29,293 nt of DNA from CBIFWW01 sp966186435 (lineage in GTDB: Bacteria; Pseudomonadota; Gammaproteobacteria; Enterobacterales; Enterobacteriaceae). Of this stretch, positions 15,554 to 23,768 are shown in pieces. The position numbers were made by a program, and so were the translations under genes. Position 1 is the first letter of the stretch. The number at the start of each line of letters is the position of its first letter. The DNA lies in assembly GCA_966186435.1 (NCBI GenBank), contig CBIFWW010000024.1:1-29293 (forward strand). The letters run 5' to 3'. The notes under the pieces were generated by a model, which saw only the letters and a program-made list of their open reading frames with translations, did not search any database and was not told the DNA's origin.

Positions 15554-16143
15554 CTGTGCGTGACGAAAATTACTTCACCGACAAATATGGCCTGACCAAA
15601 ACCCACTCTGAAGTGCTGAACACCATGGAGTTCATCACCCAAGGTAAAACGCTGGATTTGGGCTGTGGCAATGGCCGCAATAGTCTGTTTCTGGCGGCCA
15701 ATGGGTTTGACGTGACGGCCTGGGATCGCAACACCCAGAGTATTGAAAGCATGGCGCGCATTGCGGCGGCGGAAAACCTGAGGAATTTGTCCTACGGGAT
15801 TGTGGATTTAAATAACCATAAATTCGACGGCCAGTATGACCTGATCCTGTCGACGGTGGTGATGATGTTCCTGCAACCGGAAACCATCCCGGGGCTGATT
15901 GCCAACATGCAGCGCTGTACTCTGCCCGGTGGCTACAACCTGATTGTGGCGGCGATGGACACCCCGGATTACCCGTGCACTGTCGGTTTCCCCTTCGCTT
16001 TCAAACCCGGTGAATTACAGCATTACTATGCAGGCTGGGTGCTGGAAAAATATAACGAAGACGTGGGCGAACTGCACCGCACCGACAAGCACGGCAACCG
16101 TATTAAACTGCGCTTTGCTACCCTGCTGGCCCGCAAGGCTTAA
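15550..16143 (+). CDS. tehB: TehB, SAM-dependent methyltransferase (tellurite resistance)
   Basis: The 197-residue protein matches E. coli TehB from VRDENYFTDKYGLTKTHSEV at the N-terminus to KLRFATLLARK at the end. Motif I for S-adenosylmethionine is DLGCGNGRNS at 36-45, and the conserved VDLNN and ILSTVVMMFL segments follow. TehB is a cytosolic dimer that methylates tellurite, selenite and related oxyanions to volatile forms. It starts after AAAAGGAAGC. Normally it is translated from a tehAB operon; here tehA has been reduced to a leader-like remnant, so tehB probably still uses the old tehA promoter and coupling stop. The stop codon overlaps the end of the convergent VOC pseudogene by four bases. 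Confidence 0.95.
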   Translation: MTVRDENYFTDKYGLTKTHSEVLNTMEFITQGKTLDLGCGNGRNSLFLAANGFDVTAWDRNTQSIESMARIAAAENLRNLSYGIVDLNNHKFDGQYDLILSTVVMMFLQPETIPGLIANMQRCTLPGGYNLIVAAMDTPDYPCTVGFPFAFKPGELQHYYAGWVLEKYNEDVGELHRTDKHGNRIKLRFATLLARKA

Positions 16144-16535
16144 GCCGCTGGCCACTGACCCCGCTGGATCACGGTCAGGTAACCATCATCATCGGTGAAG
16201 GTCTGGCCGTGGTTGTCCCAGTAGGGGTTGTGATTGGTAACCCGTTGAAACCCTGCTGCCAGCATCCGGTGGTAGCATTGCTGCCAAGCTTGCGGGTCAG
16301 GCAGATAGATAACCAATAAATCCTCCGGCCCCGGCGTGGGGCAAGTTGGCATCTCCTAATGAACGGTAAATTCCAGGTGCCAGGGCAGCCCCGCCATACC
16401 CAACATGTTACCGCTGAATCCTTGATGGTCAGTAAACTGGCCGAGTAACTTAAGCCCCAGTCCTTCGCTATATTGTGCGGTGCTGCGGGCTAAATCCCTT
16501 ACTGGCCGCGCCAGACGAATGTTGAAAACCGTCAT
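16140..16535 (-). pseudogene. VOC (glyoxalase/dioxygenase fold) protein interrupted by an amber codon
   Basis: Minus-strand codons 1-59 from the ATG at 16535 read MTVFNIRLARPVRDLARSTA and onward to PWHLEFTVH. Codon 60 (16358-16356) is TAG. The same frame then continues without any frameshift through PGPEDLLVIYLPD, an RVTNHNPYWDNHGQTFTDDD segment and GYLTVIQRGQWP to a TAA at 16142-16140. Together the halves make a full 131-codon vicinal-oxygen-chelate protein of the bleomycin-resistance/glyoxalase type: N-terminal betaalphabetabetabeta unit, then the second unit with its DPDGY-like DDDGY motif. One base change, probably CAG to TAG, separates it from an intact gene. Restart at the ATG five bases downstream (16352) could make only the second half. 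Confidence 0.8.
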
Positions 16536-16768
16536 TGCTTATCCTCTTTGATTTACCCCTCTGGGTTATGCCAGAAACTGCTCAAAAATTGTGTCCAATA
16601 ATGCCCTTAGTGAATGTTGATATACGCTAAATTTATGTTGATTATACTTCTTGGGTAAAATCGTGATATTTCTCATAACGCGTTGGTGTAGTTTGATTTA
16701 AATGGCATCGCTTTATTAAACGTTCTGTTAAGCTTCAGCCCATCCTTCCCTAATTAGAGATAAATAGA
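16536..16768. promoter_or_regulatory. Divergent spacer upstream of ydcL
   Basis: This 233-base AT-rich stretch lies between the VOC pseudogene and ydcL and should hold the promoters of both. I see no unambiguous -35/-10 pair and no strong dyad. AT-rich runs occur around 16615-16690. Confidence 0.35.
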
Positions 16769-17431
16769 ATGCCCATTAAAAACGTTCTGAAAGTTGGTGC
16801 GCTGTGCGGCGTAATGTTGCTGGCCGGGTGTGCATCTTCCGTGACTGCACCAGCCCAGTACTCCGGCTTCTTAAAGGATTACTCCGGGCTGCAAGAGGTC
16901 ACCACCGCTAGCGGTAAAAAGGCGATGCGTTGGACGGCCCCGGGCTTTGATCCGGCTCAATATGATTCTCTGGTGTTCAACCCGATTCAATATTACCCGC
17001 AGCCCAAGGCCACTACCCAGATTGGTAATACGGTGTTAGAAGATATTCGCCAGTATGCTAACAATCATTTGAAAGCGGCGGCGGCGCAAAAAATTAAAAT
17101 TGTCACCACCCCTGGGCCAAAAACGCTGATCTTCCACGGGGCTATTACTGGGGTGGATACCGGTAAGCAAGGGCTGCAATTCTATGAGGTGATCCCGGTC
17201 GCTATGGTGGTCGCCGGTACCCAGGCATTGACCGGTCACCGTACCATGGACACTGATCTCTACTTTGAGGGCGAGCTGGTGGATGCCGCCACCAATAAAG
17301 TGGTGCTGAAGGTAGTACGTAAAGGGGAAGGGCAGACGCTGGCGAATGAAAATACGCCGCTGACCCTGCAAACCATTAAGCCAGTGATTGATAACATGTC
17401 GACAGACATCACCATGTTTGAAGTGAAATAA
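16769..17431 (+). CDS. ydcL: YdcL, DUF3313 lipoprotein
   Basis: The 220-residue protein has a lipobox (VMLLAGC, lipidated Cys21) followed by serines and no aspartate at +2, so it is expected in the outer membrane facing the periplasm. It aligns with E. coli YdcL: YSGFLKDYSGLQE near 31, FNPIQYYPQPK near 70, FHGAITGVDTGKQGLQFYEVIPVAMVVAGTQ-like sequence spanning about 122-152, then the GHRTMDTDLYFEGEL stretch. The family is DUF3313. Its function is not established. In E. coli it also lies just after tehB, so gene order is conserved once the VOC remnant is discounted. A terminator follows. Confidence 0.93.
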   Translation: MPIKNVLKVGALCGVMLLAGCASSVTAPAQYSGFLKDYSGLQEVTTASGKKAMRWTAPGFDPAQYDSLVFNPIQYYPQPKATTQIGNTVLEDIRQYANNHLKAAAAQKIKIVTTPGPKTLIFHGAITGVDTGKQGLQFYEVIPVAMVVAGTQALTGHRTMDTDLYFEGELVDAATNKVVLKVVRKGEGQTLANENTPLTLQTIKPVIDNMSTDITMFEVK

Positions 17432-17440
17432 CCCTCGATT

Positions 17441-17465
17441 ATGCCCGCTTCAGGCGGGCATTTTC
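17441..17465 (+). terminator. Rho-independent terminator after ydcL
   Basis: The stem ATGCCCGC (17441-17448) pairs with GCGGGCAT (17454-17461) around a five-base loop and runs into TTTTCTTT, 9 bases after the ydcL stop. Confidence 0.88.
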
Positions 17466-17589
17466 TTTACCCCAATAATGTTACCTCACCTTTCCTGGCC
17501 CTAAGCGCTACCCTAAGATATTACGCTTTCTGTCTGGCCGGCTTATGTCTACAATAGCGCCGCCTTTTATCACCCGGAATAACACACTT

Positions 17590-19560
17590 ATGCGCCTGCA
17601 CGCCAATCATCTGGAATTACTCAGCCCTGCCCGTGATACCACCATCGCCCGCGAGGCTATTCTGCACGGTGCAGACGCGGTCTATATTGGGGGGCCGGAG
17701 TTTGGCGCCCGCCACAACGCCGGAAATACCTTGCAGGATCTGGCGAATCTGGTGCCCTTTGCCCACCGCTATGGGGTGAAAATCTTCGTCACCCTGAACA
17801 CTATCCTGCATGATAATGAGTTGGAACCCGCCCGTAAGCTGATCCACTCCCTATACGATGCCGGGGTGGATGCCCTTATTGTTCAGGATATGGGCGTGCT
17901 GGAAATGGATTTGCCGCCGATTGAGCTGCATGCCAGCACCCAGTGTGATATCCGTACTGTTGAAAAAGCCAAATTCCTTTCTGATGTCGGCTTCTCGCAA
18001 ATCGTGCTGGCCCGCGAATTGGATCTTCAGCAGATCCACGCTATCCATCAAAACATCGATGCCAATATCGAATTCTTTATCCACGGCGCCCTGTGCGTGG
18101 CCTATTCCGGGCAATGTAATATCTCCCATGCCCAGACCGGCCGCAGTGCCAATCGGGGCGATTGCTCCCAGGCCTGCCGTCTGCCTTACACCTTGAAAGA
18201 CGATCAGGGCCGGGTGGTGGCTTATGAAAAACACCTGCTGTCGATGAAGGACAATAACCAGAGTGCCAATCTGGAAGCCTTAGTCAACGCCGGGGTGCGC
18301 TCCTTCAAAATTGAAGGGCGCTACAAAGATATGAGCTACGTGAAGAACATCACCGCTTACTATCGCCAGCAGCTGGATGCCTTGCTGGAGAACCGGCCTG
18401 AATTTCAGCGCGCCTCTGCGGGCCGTACTGAACACTTTTTTATGCCGTCCCCGGATAAAACCTTCCACCGTGGCAGCACCGATTATTTTGTGAATGGCCG
18501 CCTGGGTAACATTGGCGCCTTCGACTCACCGAAATTTGTTGGCCTGCCGGTGGGCGAGGTGCTGAAAGTCGCTAAAGATCATTTGGATGTTGAAGTCACT
18601 GAGCCGCTGGCTAATGGCGATGGTCTGAACGTACTGATCAAGCGGGAAGTGGTTGGCTTTCGGGCCAATACGGTGGAAAAAACCGCAGAAAACCGCTACC
18701 GGGTTTGGCCGAATGAAATGCCCGATGCCATGAAAACCCTGCGGCCTCATCAGCCCCTCAACCGTAATATGGACCATAACTGGCAACAGGCCCTGCTAAA
18801 AACCTCTAGTGAGCGCCGCATCCGGGTGGATCTGGAACTCAGTGGTTGGCAGGAGCAGTTGGTATTGACCGCTACCAGTGAAGACGGTGTCAGCGCCACT
18901 TGCACCTTGAATGGTGAGTTCGCCGAGGCTAACAACCCGGAAAAAGCCATGAGCGGTCTGCGGGAGGGTTTGGGCAAATTGGGCCAGACGCTGTACTTCG
19001 CCCGTAAGATTGATATCAGCTTGCCGGGCGCATTGTTTGTGCCCAACAGCCTGCTGAATCAGCTGCGCCGCGACACTATCGAGGCACTGGATGCAGCCCG
19101 GCTGGAAAACTATGTGCGCGGCAGCCGCAAGGCCGTTGTCACCCCGGCCCCGGTTTACCCTGAAAGTCATTTGACCTTCCTCGCTAACGTTTATAACCAC
19201 AAGGCGCGGGAATTTTATCAGCGTTATGGTGTGAGCCTGATCGATGCGGCCTATGAAGCCCATGAAGAGAAGGGCGATGTGCCGGTGATGATCACCAAGC
19301 ACTGTCTGCGTTTTGCTTTTAACCTGTGCCCGAAGCAGGCCAAGGGCAATATTAAAAGCTGGCGCGCCACCCCAATGCAACTGGTGAATGGGGATGAGGT
19401 GTTGACGTTGAAGTTTGATTGCCGTCCTTGTGAGATGCATGTGATCGGCAAGATTAAGAATCATATTCTTAAGATGCCGTTGCCGGGGAGTGTGGTGGCG
19501 TCGATCAGTCCTGATGAGTTAATGAAGACGTTGCCATCGAGGGGGAAGGGGCAGGGGTAG
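17590..19560 (+). CDS. rlhA: RlhA, 23S rRNA C2501 hydroxylase (peptidase U32 family)
   Basis: The protein is a full-length match to E. coli RlhA (YdcP), which is needed for 5-hydroxylation of cytidine 2501 of 23S rRNA, fed by prephenate and iron-sulfur cluster supply. It has the U32 core (HLELLSPARD at the N-terminus, GADAVYIGGPEFGARHN near 27-43, VKIFVTLNTILHDNE near 63) and four conserved cysteines for an iron-sulfur cluster at 169, 176, 192 and 196 (ALCVAYSGQC and GDCSQACR). The C-terminal collagenase-like extension ends near KMPLPGSVVAS. I chose the ATG at 17590 because its MRLHANHLELL fits the E. coli N-terminus; an in-frame ATG at 17545 would add 15 residues without family support. Neither start has a strong ribosome binding site. 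Confidence 0.93.
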   Translation: MRLHANHLELLSPARDTTIAREAILHGADAVYIGGPEFGARHNAGNTLQDLANLVPFAHRYGVKIFVTLNTILHDNELEPARKLIHSLYDAGVDALIVQDMGVLEMDLPPIELHASTQCDIRTVEKAKFLSDVGFSQIVLARELDLQQIHAIHQNIDANIEFFIHGALCVAYSGQCNISHAQTGRSANRGDCSQACRLPYTLKDDQGRVVAYEKHLLSMKDNNQSANLEALVNAGVRSFKIEGRYKDMSYVKNITAYYRQQLDALLENRPEFQRASAGRTEHFFMPSPDKTFHRGSTDYFVNGRLGNIGAFDSPKFVGLPVGEVLKVAKDHLDVEVTEPLANGDGLNVLIKREVVGFRANTVEKTAENRYRVWPNEMPDAMKTLRPHQPLNRNMDHNWQQALLKTSSERRIRVDLELSGWQEQLVLTATSEDGVSATCTLNGEFAEANNPEKAMSGLREGLGKLGQTLYFARKIDISLPGALFVPNSLLNQLRRDTIEALDAARLENYVRGSRKAVVTPAPVYPESHLTFLANVYNHKAREFYQRYGVSLIDAAYEAHEEKGDVPVMITKHCLRFAFNLCPKQAKGNIKSWRATPMQLVNGDEVLTLKFDCRPCEMHVIGKIKNHILKMPLPGSVVASISPDELMKTLPSRGKGQG

Positions 19561-19701
19561 GGCTGGTGCCCCCAGAACAGCTGGCACAGTCATTGAGTAT
19601 TCAAGCTGGGGTAGCCACTCCCAGCATTAAGCGCAAGTATTACCGGGCCAGGCTGTTGTTGTTATACTGGCGGCTCGAATGAAAAATAATGACGAGTTAA
19701 T
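19561..19701 (+). promoter_or_regulatory. Spacer and probable promoter of the thioesterase gene
   Basis: The segment around 19650-19675 contains TTGTTG and TATACT, an acceptable promoter close to the following gene. The first 115 bases are also open in one frame (VPPEQLAQSLSIQ, then SIKRKYYRARLLLLYWRLE and a stop), which may be the tail of a lost gene; I do not recognise it. Confidence 0.3.
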
Positions 19702-20106
19702 ATGCCTCAGCCACACCACGATGCCTTGCAAGCGAAAATCGAACAATCTGAATCTCGTGTCGCAAAAGTTGTTTTCCCCACCACCATCAATCACCACTCC
19801 ACGCTGTTTGGCGGCACGGCCCTGGCCTGGATGGATGAAGTCTCTTTTATTACCGCCACCCGCTTTTCCCGCAAGCGCCTGGTGACGGTATCTACCGAAA
19901 AGATCAACTTCCAGCACCCAATCCCCTCTGGTTCTATCGTGGAGCTGGTTGGCCGGGTCACACGGGTAGGGAACACTAGCCTGACGGTGACGGTCACGGT
20001 CTATCTTGAAGATATGTACCAGGAAGGGCGTGAGGCGGTGATCAACGGCCAGTTTAATTTTGTGGCGGTGGATGAAGACGGTAGGCCGACCAAATTACAG
20101 GATTGA
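19702..20106 (+). CDS. Acyl-CoA thioesterase, hotdog fold (YciA/BFIT-like)
   Basis: The 134-residue protein has the single hotdog domain of small acyl-CoA hydrolases. The signature HHSTLFGGTALAWMDEVSFI lies at about 31-50, with the catalytic aspartate expected at 45 in WMDE. VSTEKINFQHPIPSG near 69 and the beta strands ending at INGQFNFVAVDEDG follow. Such enzymes release CoA from short- or medium-chain acyl-CoA in the cytosol as hexamers. It resembles acyl-CoA thioesterases next to YciA rather than FabA-type dehydratases. It is not in the E. coli ydc block. The ATG at 19702 follows GACGAG. A truncated GNAT gene overlaps its stop. Confidence 0.85.
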   Translation: MPQPHHDALQAKIEQSESRVAKVVFPTTINHHSTLFGGTALAWMDEVSFITATRFSRKRLVTVSTEKINFQHPIPSGSIVELVGRVTRVGNTSLTVTVTVYLEDMYQEGREAVINGQFNFVAVDEDGRPTKLQD

Positions 20107-20315
20107 TTCGTGACAACGTCACTTTATGCCAGCACTATTTTCACACTCCACGCCCGATCCTGCGCCCCTGGCAGGATCGGGACTTGCCTGCTCTCGCCGC
20201 GATAAATGCCGTTCCGCTGGTGATGCGCCATTTCCCGTCACTCTGGACTCTTGAGCAAAGCGCCAGCGCCCGGAATCCTCCAGCTGCATCCTTTTTGGCT
20301 GTTTATTCACTCTAG
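20103..20315 (+). pseudogene. Truncated GNAT acetyltransferase (N-terminal fragment)
   Basis: The frame gives YFHTPRPILRPWQDRDLPAL, then AINAVPLVMRHFPSLWTLEQ, after which similarity is lost and it stops at about 70 codons. This is the N-terminal beta1-alpha1 part of RimJ/RimL-type GNAT acetyltransferases (usual pattern TPRLxLRxWxxxDLxAxAAxNxDPxVMxxFP). The acetyl-CoA-binding loop (Q/RxxGxG/A) and the rest of the roughly 170-residue domain are missing. It overlaps the thioesterase stop, which suggests the intact ancestor was translationally coupled to that gene. It is non-functional as it stands. Confidence 0.7.
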
Positions 20316-20595
20316 TTCAGAGGTGATAGATAGGCCTCGAGCATATGAAATGCTGATGTTACAGCGTTGATTGACAACAATTGTCTAAGCTTCAGAAAAC
20401 ACGCAGATAAAGGGTAGCCGCAGACCATTTAAATAGCGCGATACAGTAGAGTGCGCGCTCCGTCACAAGGCGACGAAATATCCTGACGGCGGCAGGTCGG
20501 CACGCTGGCCGCAAGCTACTGTTTTAATCACAGGAGAAATTTTAAAGCCAGGCTGGCTGTTTCCAGTAATACTTTCAGACAGGAGCATCCACGGT
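20316..20595 (+). promoter_or_regulatory. ydcS upstream region with inverted repeats
   Basis: This 280-base spacer takes the place of ydcR, the MocR/GntR regulator gene found before ydcS in E. coli. It holds AGCAT-N5-ATGCT (20340-20354) and GACAA-CAA-TTGTC (20373-20385), the latter overlapping a TTGACA hexamer at 20371-20376 that could be a -35 box. They are candidate operator sequences for the ydcSTUV-patD operon. The -10 is not clear. ACAGGAGCA (20580-20588) is the likely ribosome binding site of ydcS. Confidence 0.45.
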
Positions 20596-21741
20596 ATGAC
20601 TATGTCCTTCGCGCGCAGCGCCCTTGGCGCTTTATGCCTGACGGTGGTGACGGCCCAGGCCGCTGAACCACCCACCTCTCTGGGTAAAACCGAGGGCCAG
20701 CTCGATATTATTGCCTGGCCTGGCTATATCGAACGCGGCCAGACCGACAAAAACTACGATTGGGTCACCGGTTTTGAAAAAGAGACCGGCTGTAAAGTTA
20801 ACGTCAAAACCGCGGCCACCTCCGACGAGATGGTGAGCCTGATGGCGAAGGGCGGTTATGACCTGGTCACCGCCTCGGGCGACGCTTCCTTGCGTTTGAT
20901 TATGGGTAAGCGGGTGCAACCGATTAACACCGCCCTGATCCCCAACTGGAAAAACGTTGACCCCCGTCTGAAAGACGCCCCCTGGTTCAATGTGGCCGGT
21001 AAAACCTATGGCACCCCTTATCAGTGGGGGCCAAACCTGCTGATGTATAACACCAAAGTGTTCCCGACCCCCCCAGACAGCTGGAGTGTGGTGTTTGTGA
21101 AACAAAACCTGCCCGATGGTAAAACCAACCAGGGCCGGGTGCAGGCCTATGATGGCCCGATTTATATCGCCGATGCGGCGCTGTTTGTTAAAGCTACCCA
21201 GCCGCAGCTGGGCATTGACGACCCTTACATGCTTACCGAACCGCAATATCAGGCAGTGCTGAAGGTATTACGTGACCAGCACGGGCTAATCCACCGCTAC
21301 TGGCATGATGCCACTGTCCAGATGAGTGACTTCAAAAATGAAGGGGTGGCGGCCTCCAGCGCCTGGCCGTATCAGGCCAATGCCCTCAAAGCTGATAACC
21401 AGCCTATCGCCACCGTATTCCCGAAAGAAGGGGTGACCGGCTGGGCGGATACCACCATGCTCCACAGCGATGCCAAACACCCGGAGTGTGCCTACAAATG
21501 GATGGACTGGTCACTGAAGCCGAAGGTGCAGGGGGATGTGGCGGCCTGGTTTGGCTCGCTTCCTGCGGTGGTTGCCGGCTGTAAAGCCAGCACCCTGTTG
21601 GGTGATAAGGGTTGTGAAATCAACGGGTTTAACTACTTCGACAAAATCATGTTCTGGAAAACCCCCATCGCCGAAGGCGGGAAGTTTGTGCCTTACAGCC
21701 GCTGGACCCAGGACTACATTGCCATTATGGGTGGCCGCTAG
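20596..21741 (+). CDS. ydcS: YdcS, periplasmic substrate-binding protein of polyamine-type ABC importer
   Basis: The 381-residue protein has a cleavable signal peptide ending AQA-AE near residue 21. It aligns with E. coli YdcS throughout (LDIIAWPGYIERGQTD near 33, TAATSDEMVSLM near 72, GTPYQWGPNLLMYNTK near 135, FKNEGVAASSAWPYQANALK near 249, YSRWTQDYIAIMGGR at the end). The fold is that of PotD/PotF-type binding proteins, and the operon context with patD points to putrescine or a related amine. E. coli YdcS has also been reported to have polyhydroxybutyrate synthase activity and a link to DNA uptake. It is the first gene of a five-gene operon. A GC-rich stem-loop between it and ydcT may protect the ydcS part of the mRNA. 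Confidence 0.94.
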   Translation: MTMSFARSALGALCLTVVTAQAAEPPTSLGKTEGQLDIIAWPGYIERGQTDKNYDWVTGFEKETGCKVNVKTAATSDEMVSLMAKGGYDLVTASGDASLRLIMGKRVQPINTALIPNWKNVDPRLKDAPWFNVAGKTYGTPYQWGPNLLMYNTKVFPTPPDSWSVVFVKQNLPDGKTNQGRVQAYDGPIYIADAALFVKATQPQLGIDDPYMLTEPQYQAVLKVLRDQHGLIHRYWHDATVQMSDFKNEGVAASSAWPYQANALKADNQPIATVFPKEGVTGWADTTMLHSDAKHPECAYKWMDWSLKPKVQGDVAAWFGSLPAVVAGCKASTLLGDKGCEINGFNYFDKIMFWKTPIAEGGKFVPYSRWTQDYIAIMGGR

Positions 21742-21755
21742 AACGTAGCTGTACA

Positions 21756-21774
21756 CGCCCCCTTAAAGGGGGCG
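21756..21774 (+). promoter_or_regulatory. Intercistronic stem-loop between ydcS and ydcT
   Basis: The perfect stem CGCCCCC (21756-21762) pairs with GGGGGCG (21768-21774) around the loop TTAAA. No T run follows, so it is unlikely to be a full terminator. Such hairpins after binding-protein genes commonly block 3' exonucleases and raise binding-protein output over the permeases; that role is inferred here. Confidence 0.65.
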
Positions 21775-21810
21775 CTATAACGAGACCGTTGGCATGATTT
21801 TGGGGGTGGT

Positions 21811-22824
21811 ATGCCTTACGCAGTAAAATTTGACCAGGTGAGCCGCCTGTACGGAGAGGTACGCGCGGTTGACAATGTCTCCGTTGAGATTGAAAACGGG
21901 GAATTTTTCTCGATGCTTGGGCCTTCTGGCTCTGGCAAAACTACCTGCCTGCGGCTGATCGCCGGCTTCGAGCAAGCCACTTCTGGCACTATTTCTATTT
22001 TGGGCAAACCGGCTCAGGATCTCCCGCCCTATCAGCGGGACGTGAACACCGTGTTTCAGGATTATGCGCTGTTCCCCCATATGAATGTGCGGGATAACGT
22101 GGCCTATGGCCTGATGGTCAAAGGGGTAGACCGTAAAACCCGCCTCGCCAAAGCCGATATGGCACTGGAGCAAGTGGCCTTGGGTTTTGTCCGCGACCGT
22201 AAACCGGCCCAGCTTTCCGGCGGTCAACGCCAGCGGGTGGCCCTGGCCCGGGCGCTGGTGAACCAGCCTCGGGTATTATTGCTGGATGAACCGCTAGGGG
22301 CGTTGGATCTTAAGCTGCGGGAACAGATGCAGCTGGAGCTGAAAAAACTGCAACGTGAGTTGGGTATCACCTTTATTTTCGTCACCCATGACCAGAGTGA
22401 AGCCCTGTCAATGTCTGACCGGGTGGCGGTATTTAACAACGGGCGCATTGAGCAAATTGACTCCCCCCGGGAACTCTACATGCGGCCAAAAACCGCCTTT
22501 GTCGCCAGCTTTGTCGGTACCTCAAACGTGCTGCATCCGGCGCTGGCGGAAAAAATCTGTGGGATTAACGGGGCCTTTTCATTACGCCCGGAACATATCA
22601 GCCTTGATAACAGCCAGCCAATTCGGGTGCAGGGCACCATTACTGAAGTGCAATACCAGGGGGCCAATACCCGTCTGGAGCTGCGCCTCGACGGCGGCGA
22701 TAAGTTGGTCGCCAGCCTGGCCAATCTTGGTGCGTCTTTAGGGGATGCGCCGCCGGTTATCGGCCAGCATGTGGTGGCCTCCTGGCCGCTCCATGCCATG
22801 GTGGCCCTTCAGGCGGAGGGGTAA
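21811..22824 (+). CDS. ydcT: YdcT, ABC transporter ATPase subunit
   Basis: The 337-residue protein is the ATPase of the YdcSTUV importer. It shows Walker A GPSGSGKT at 37-44, Q-loop Gln83 (VFQDYALFPH), signature LSGGQ at 135-139, Walker B VLLLDE at 155-160 and the switch histidine in FVTHDQSEAL near 190. The C-terminal part from about 260 is a TOBE-type regulatory domain, as in PotA. It acts as a dimer on the inner membrane face beneath YdcU and YdcV. The start is preceded by a TGGGGGTGG stretch. It ends two bases before ydcU. Confidence 0.94.
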   Translation: MPYAVKFDQVSRLYGEVRAVDNVSVEIENGEFFSMLGPSGSGKTTCLRLIAGFEQATSGTISILGKPAQDLPPYQRDVNTVFQDYALFPHMNVRDNVAYGLMVKGVDRKTRLAKADMALEQVALGFVRDRKPAQLSGGQRQRVALARALVNQPRVLLLDEPLGALDLKLREQMQLELKKLQRELGITFIFVTHDQSEALSMSDRVAVFNNGRIEQIDSPRELYMRPKTAFVASFVGTSNVLHPALAEKICGINGAFSLRPEHISLDNSQPIRVQGTITEVQYQGANTRLELRLDGGDKLVASLANLGASLGDAPPVIGQHVVASWPLHAMVALQAEG

Positions 22825-22826
22825 CG

Positions 22827-23768
22827 ATGGACGCACCGATTCATTACCAAAAATCCCCCGGGCTGGTCAGACGTAGCTCCACGTTTCTATGGCGCCATCC
22901 GGGATGCTGGCTGGGCTTATTGCTGATCCCACCGCTGATGTGGTTTGGCATTATTTACCTAGGATCATTACTTAGCCTGCTGTGGCAAGGGTTTTACACC
23001 TTCGACGACTTTACCATGTCGGTTTCGCCCACCCTGACCCTCGCCAATCTGGCTGCCCTGTTTAACCCCAGTAATTACGACATCATTCTCCGCACCTTGG
23101 TCATGGCGGTGGCGGTCACTATTGCCAGTGCGCTGCTGGCTTTCCCCATGGCCTGGTATATGGCCCGCTATGCCAAAGGCAAATGGAAGGCATTCTTTTA
23201 TATCGCGGTAATGCTGCCGATGTGGGCCAGTTACATCGTGAAAGCCTATGCCTGGACCTTGCTGCTGGCCAGGGATGGGGTGGCTCAGTGGTTTTTAAGC
23301 CATATGGGGCTGGAGCCGCTGCTGACAGCGGTGCTGGCGCTGCCGGGGATTGGCGGTAACACCTTATCCACCTCCGGCCTTGGGCGTTTTCTGGTGTTCC
23401 TCTATATCTGGCTGCCCTTTATGATCCTGCCGGTGCAGGCGGCGCTGGAGCGGATTTCACCTTCGCTGCTCCAGGCCTCCAGTGACCTGGGGGCTAAACC
23501 CTGGCAAACCCTGCGCCATGTGATTTTCCCACTGGCGATACCGGGCATAGCCGCTGGCTCTATTTTTACTTTCTCCCTTACGTTGGGTGATTTTATTGTG
23601 CCGCAGCTGGTCGGGCCTCCGGGCTACTTTATCGGCAACATGGTTTACTCACAGCAAGGGGCGATTGGCAATATGCCGATGGCCGCAGCCTTTACGCTGG
23701 TGCCGATTGTGCTGATCGCCATTTACCTCTCATTGGTGAAACGATTGGGGGCCTTCGATGCACTCTGA
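22827..23768 (+). CDS. ydcU: YdcU, ABC transporter permease
   Basis: The 313-residue integral inner-membrane protein is one of the two permeases of the importer, PotB-like. It has about six hydrophobic helices (roughly 28-55, 88-113, 121-148, 185-206, 235-258 and 280-305). The cytoplasmic coupling loop QASSDLGAKPWQTLRHVIFP at 216-235 is the EAA motif that docks on the ATPase. It starts two bases after ydcT and overlaps ydcV by 11 bases, so the cistrons are tightly coupled. Confidence 0.93.
   Translation: MDAPIHYQKSPGLVRRSSTFLWRHPGCWLGLLLIPPLMWFGIIYLGSLLSLLWQGFYTFDDFTMSVSPTLTLANLAALFNPSNYDIILRTLVMAVAVTIASALLAFPMAWYMARYAKGKWKAFFYIAVMLPMWASYIVKAYAWTLLLARDGVAQWFLSHMGLEPLLTAVLALPGIGGNTLSTSGLGRFLVFLYIWLPFMILPVQAALERISPSLLQASSDLGAKPWQTLRHVIFPLAIPGIAAGSIFTFSLTLGDFIVPQLVGPPGYFIGNMVYSQQGAIGNMPMAAAFTLVPIVLIAIYLSLVKRLGAFDAL

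Noticed and set aside
18796..19464. Minus-strand open frame of 222 codons opposite rlhA
   Set aside because: It lies wholly inside the conserved U32 gene and shows no domain or ribosome binding site.
20632..21246. Minus-strand open frame of 204 codons opposite ydcS
   Set aside because: It is a shadow of the highly conserved YdcS frame, with histidine- and glycine-rich composition typical of antisense frames.
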